A DNA stretch of 5,162 nucleotides from Pseudomonadota bacterium. Lineage in GTDB: Bacteria > Bdellovibrionota > UBA1018 > CAIMNF01. The stretch lies in contig JAIXVT010000055.1 of assembly GCA_027482725.1 (NCBI GenBank), positions 1-5,162 of the forward strand. Reading direction: 5' to 3'. The notes below the pieces were generated by a model. That model ran no database searches, was not told the DNA's origin, and saw only the letters and a program-made list of their open reading frames with translations. Of the stretch, positions 4,744-5,162 are shown piece by piece (positions within the stretch are counted from its first letter, which is position 1; each line of letters opens with the position of its first letter). The position numbers and the translations under genes were made by a program.

Positions 4744-5162
4744 GTGCTTAAACTTCTAGGTCATTTAATTTTACTGTCCTGTTTCCCCGCTTATTCTGGC
4801 GAAATTTCAAAAAGCCTACTTTCGGCGATTCGCAATGCTTCCGTTCAGTTCAACGTCGAAGCTACCGTTGATTTTAGAGGCGAAGATTTTGATCCCAATG
4901 GCCCATGTCAGCCCGAGTTTGGAAACAAGAACATTATTGAAGTCGGCGACAACTACACCTTTAATGGAGCGGAGTTTATTTACCTCGCCACTCAATCGCC
5001 ATTCCGCTTGCCCTCTCAGCATGTGCGTATTCATTTTAATTCTTGGGTGCATCAACCGATGAGCCTTTCCTTTAAATGTGATCTTTACAGGTTAATGCAA
5101 GCGCTTAATTTTACGCCAGGACGCTATTTAACGTTCCTTTCTGCGCACGCGCCCCTGACTCA
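4744..5162 (+). CDS. Secreted or lipoprotein-like protein of unknown function, GTG start, 3' end beyond window
   Basis: An open frame runs from GTG 4744 to the window edge: 139 codons without a stop. An in-frame TAG (4738-4740) lies just before, and no ATG follows until codon 106, so GTG is the likely start. The N-terminus (LKLLGHLILLSCFPAYSGEI) is a signal peptide. It may be cut by signal peptidase I at AYS|GE (after residue 18), or, if LLSC13 acts as a weak lipobox, by the lipoprotein pathway. The mature part is rich in aromatic residues with alternating hydrophobic and polar residues (SVQFNVEATVDF; VRIHFNSWV), suggesting beta structure, and has cysteines at 55 and 112 after the signal. I do not recognise the family. 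No Shine-Dalgarno precedes the start, and the predicted promoter sits so close that the mRNA would be almost leaderless. It is divergent from the amidotransferase gene. The signal peptide and 419 bp of open frame support it as real. Confidence 0.75.
   Translation, partial: MLKLLGHLILLSCFPAYSGEISKSLLSAIRNASVQFNVEATVDFRGEDFDPNGPCQPEFGNKNIIEVGDNYTFNGAEFIYLATQSPFRLPSQHVRIHFNSWVHQPMSLSFKCDLYRLMQALNFTPGRYLTFLSAHAPLT

Noticed and set aside
4816..5062. Opposing 75-79 codon open frames (plus 4835, minus 4816-5055)
   Set aside because: Both are shadows of the longer plus-strand frame from GTG 4744, which has a signal peptide and a promoter.

Overview
The window looks like a compact chromosomal segment from a Gram-negative bacterium. 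Three of the seven genes encode proteins with Sec-type signal peptides, there are short intergenic gaps and SD-led operon genes, and the GC content is moderate. Small secreted Cys-rich proteins and orphan periplasmic proteins next to housekeeping genes would fit Bdellovibrionota or a related former deltaproteobacterial group. That placement is an impression, not something the sequence proves. No plasmid, phage, transposase, rRNA, tRNA or CRISPR signature is visible.

Left block (1-1870, all minus strand): a tight operon reads from right to left. It holds a compact RecQ-family helicase (776-1870), a small secreted protein with two four-cysteine repeats (336-755), and the start of the MeaB GTPase gene (1-319, cut by the window edge). 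Gaps are 20 and 16 nt, with SD sequences inside them. MeaB normally chaperones methylmalonyl-CoA mutase, but no mutase gene is visible on the upstream side.

Middle (1871-3008): a divergent promoter region drives a plus-strand orphan gene (1997-2803) for a secreted, four-cysteine protein of unknown function. This gene is more AT-rich than its neighbours. Between its end and the convergent flippase gene lies a 205-bp gap. The gap is dominated by a long inverted repeat (about 2899-3021): perfect 26-bp arms, a coaxial GC-rich inner stem and a short outer stem. It is the most striking non-coding structure in the window.

Right block (3009-4641, minus strand): a stand-alone class I glutamine amidotransferase gene (3919-4641) overlaps by 68 bp the start of a gene for a YbhN/UPF0104-type multi-membrane flippase-like protein (3009-3986). 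The overlap suggests the two are translated together, perhaps in envelope-lipid or cell-wall chemistry (inference).

Right edge (4642-5162): a divergent AT-rich promoter region precedes a plus-strand gene with a GTG start (4744 to beyond the window) for a secreted or lipoprotein-like product of unknown function. Its predicted transcript would be almost leaderless.
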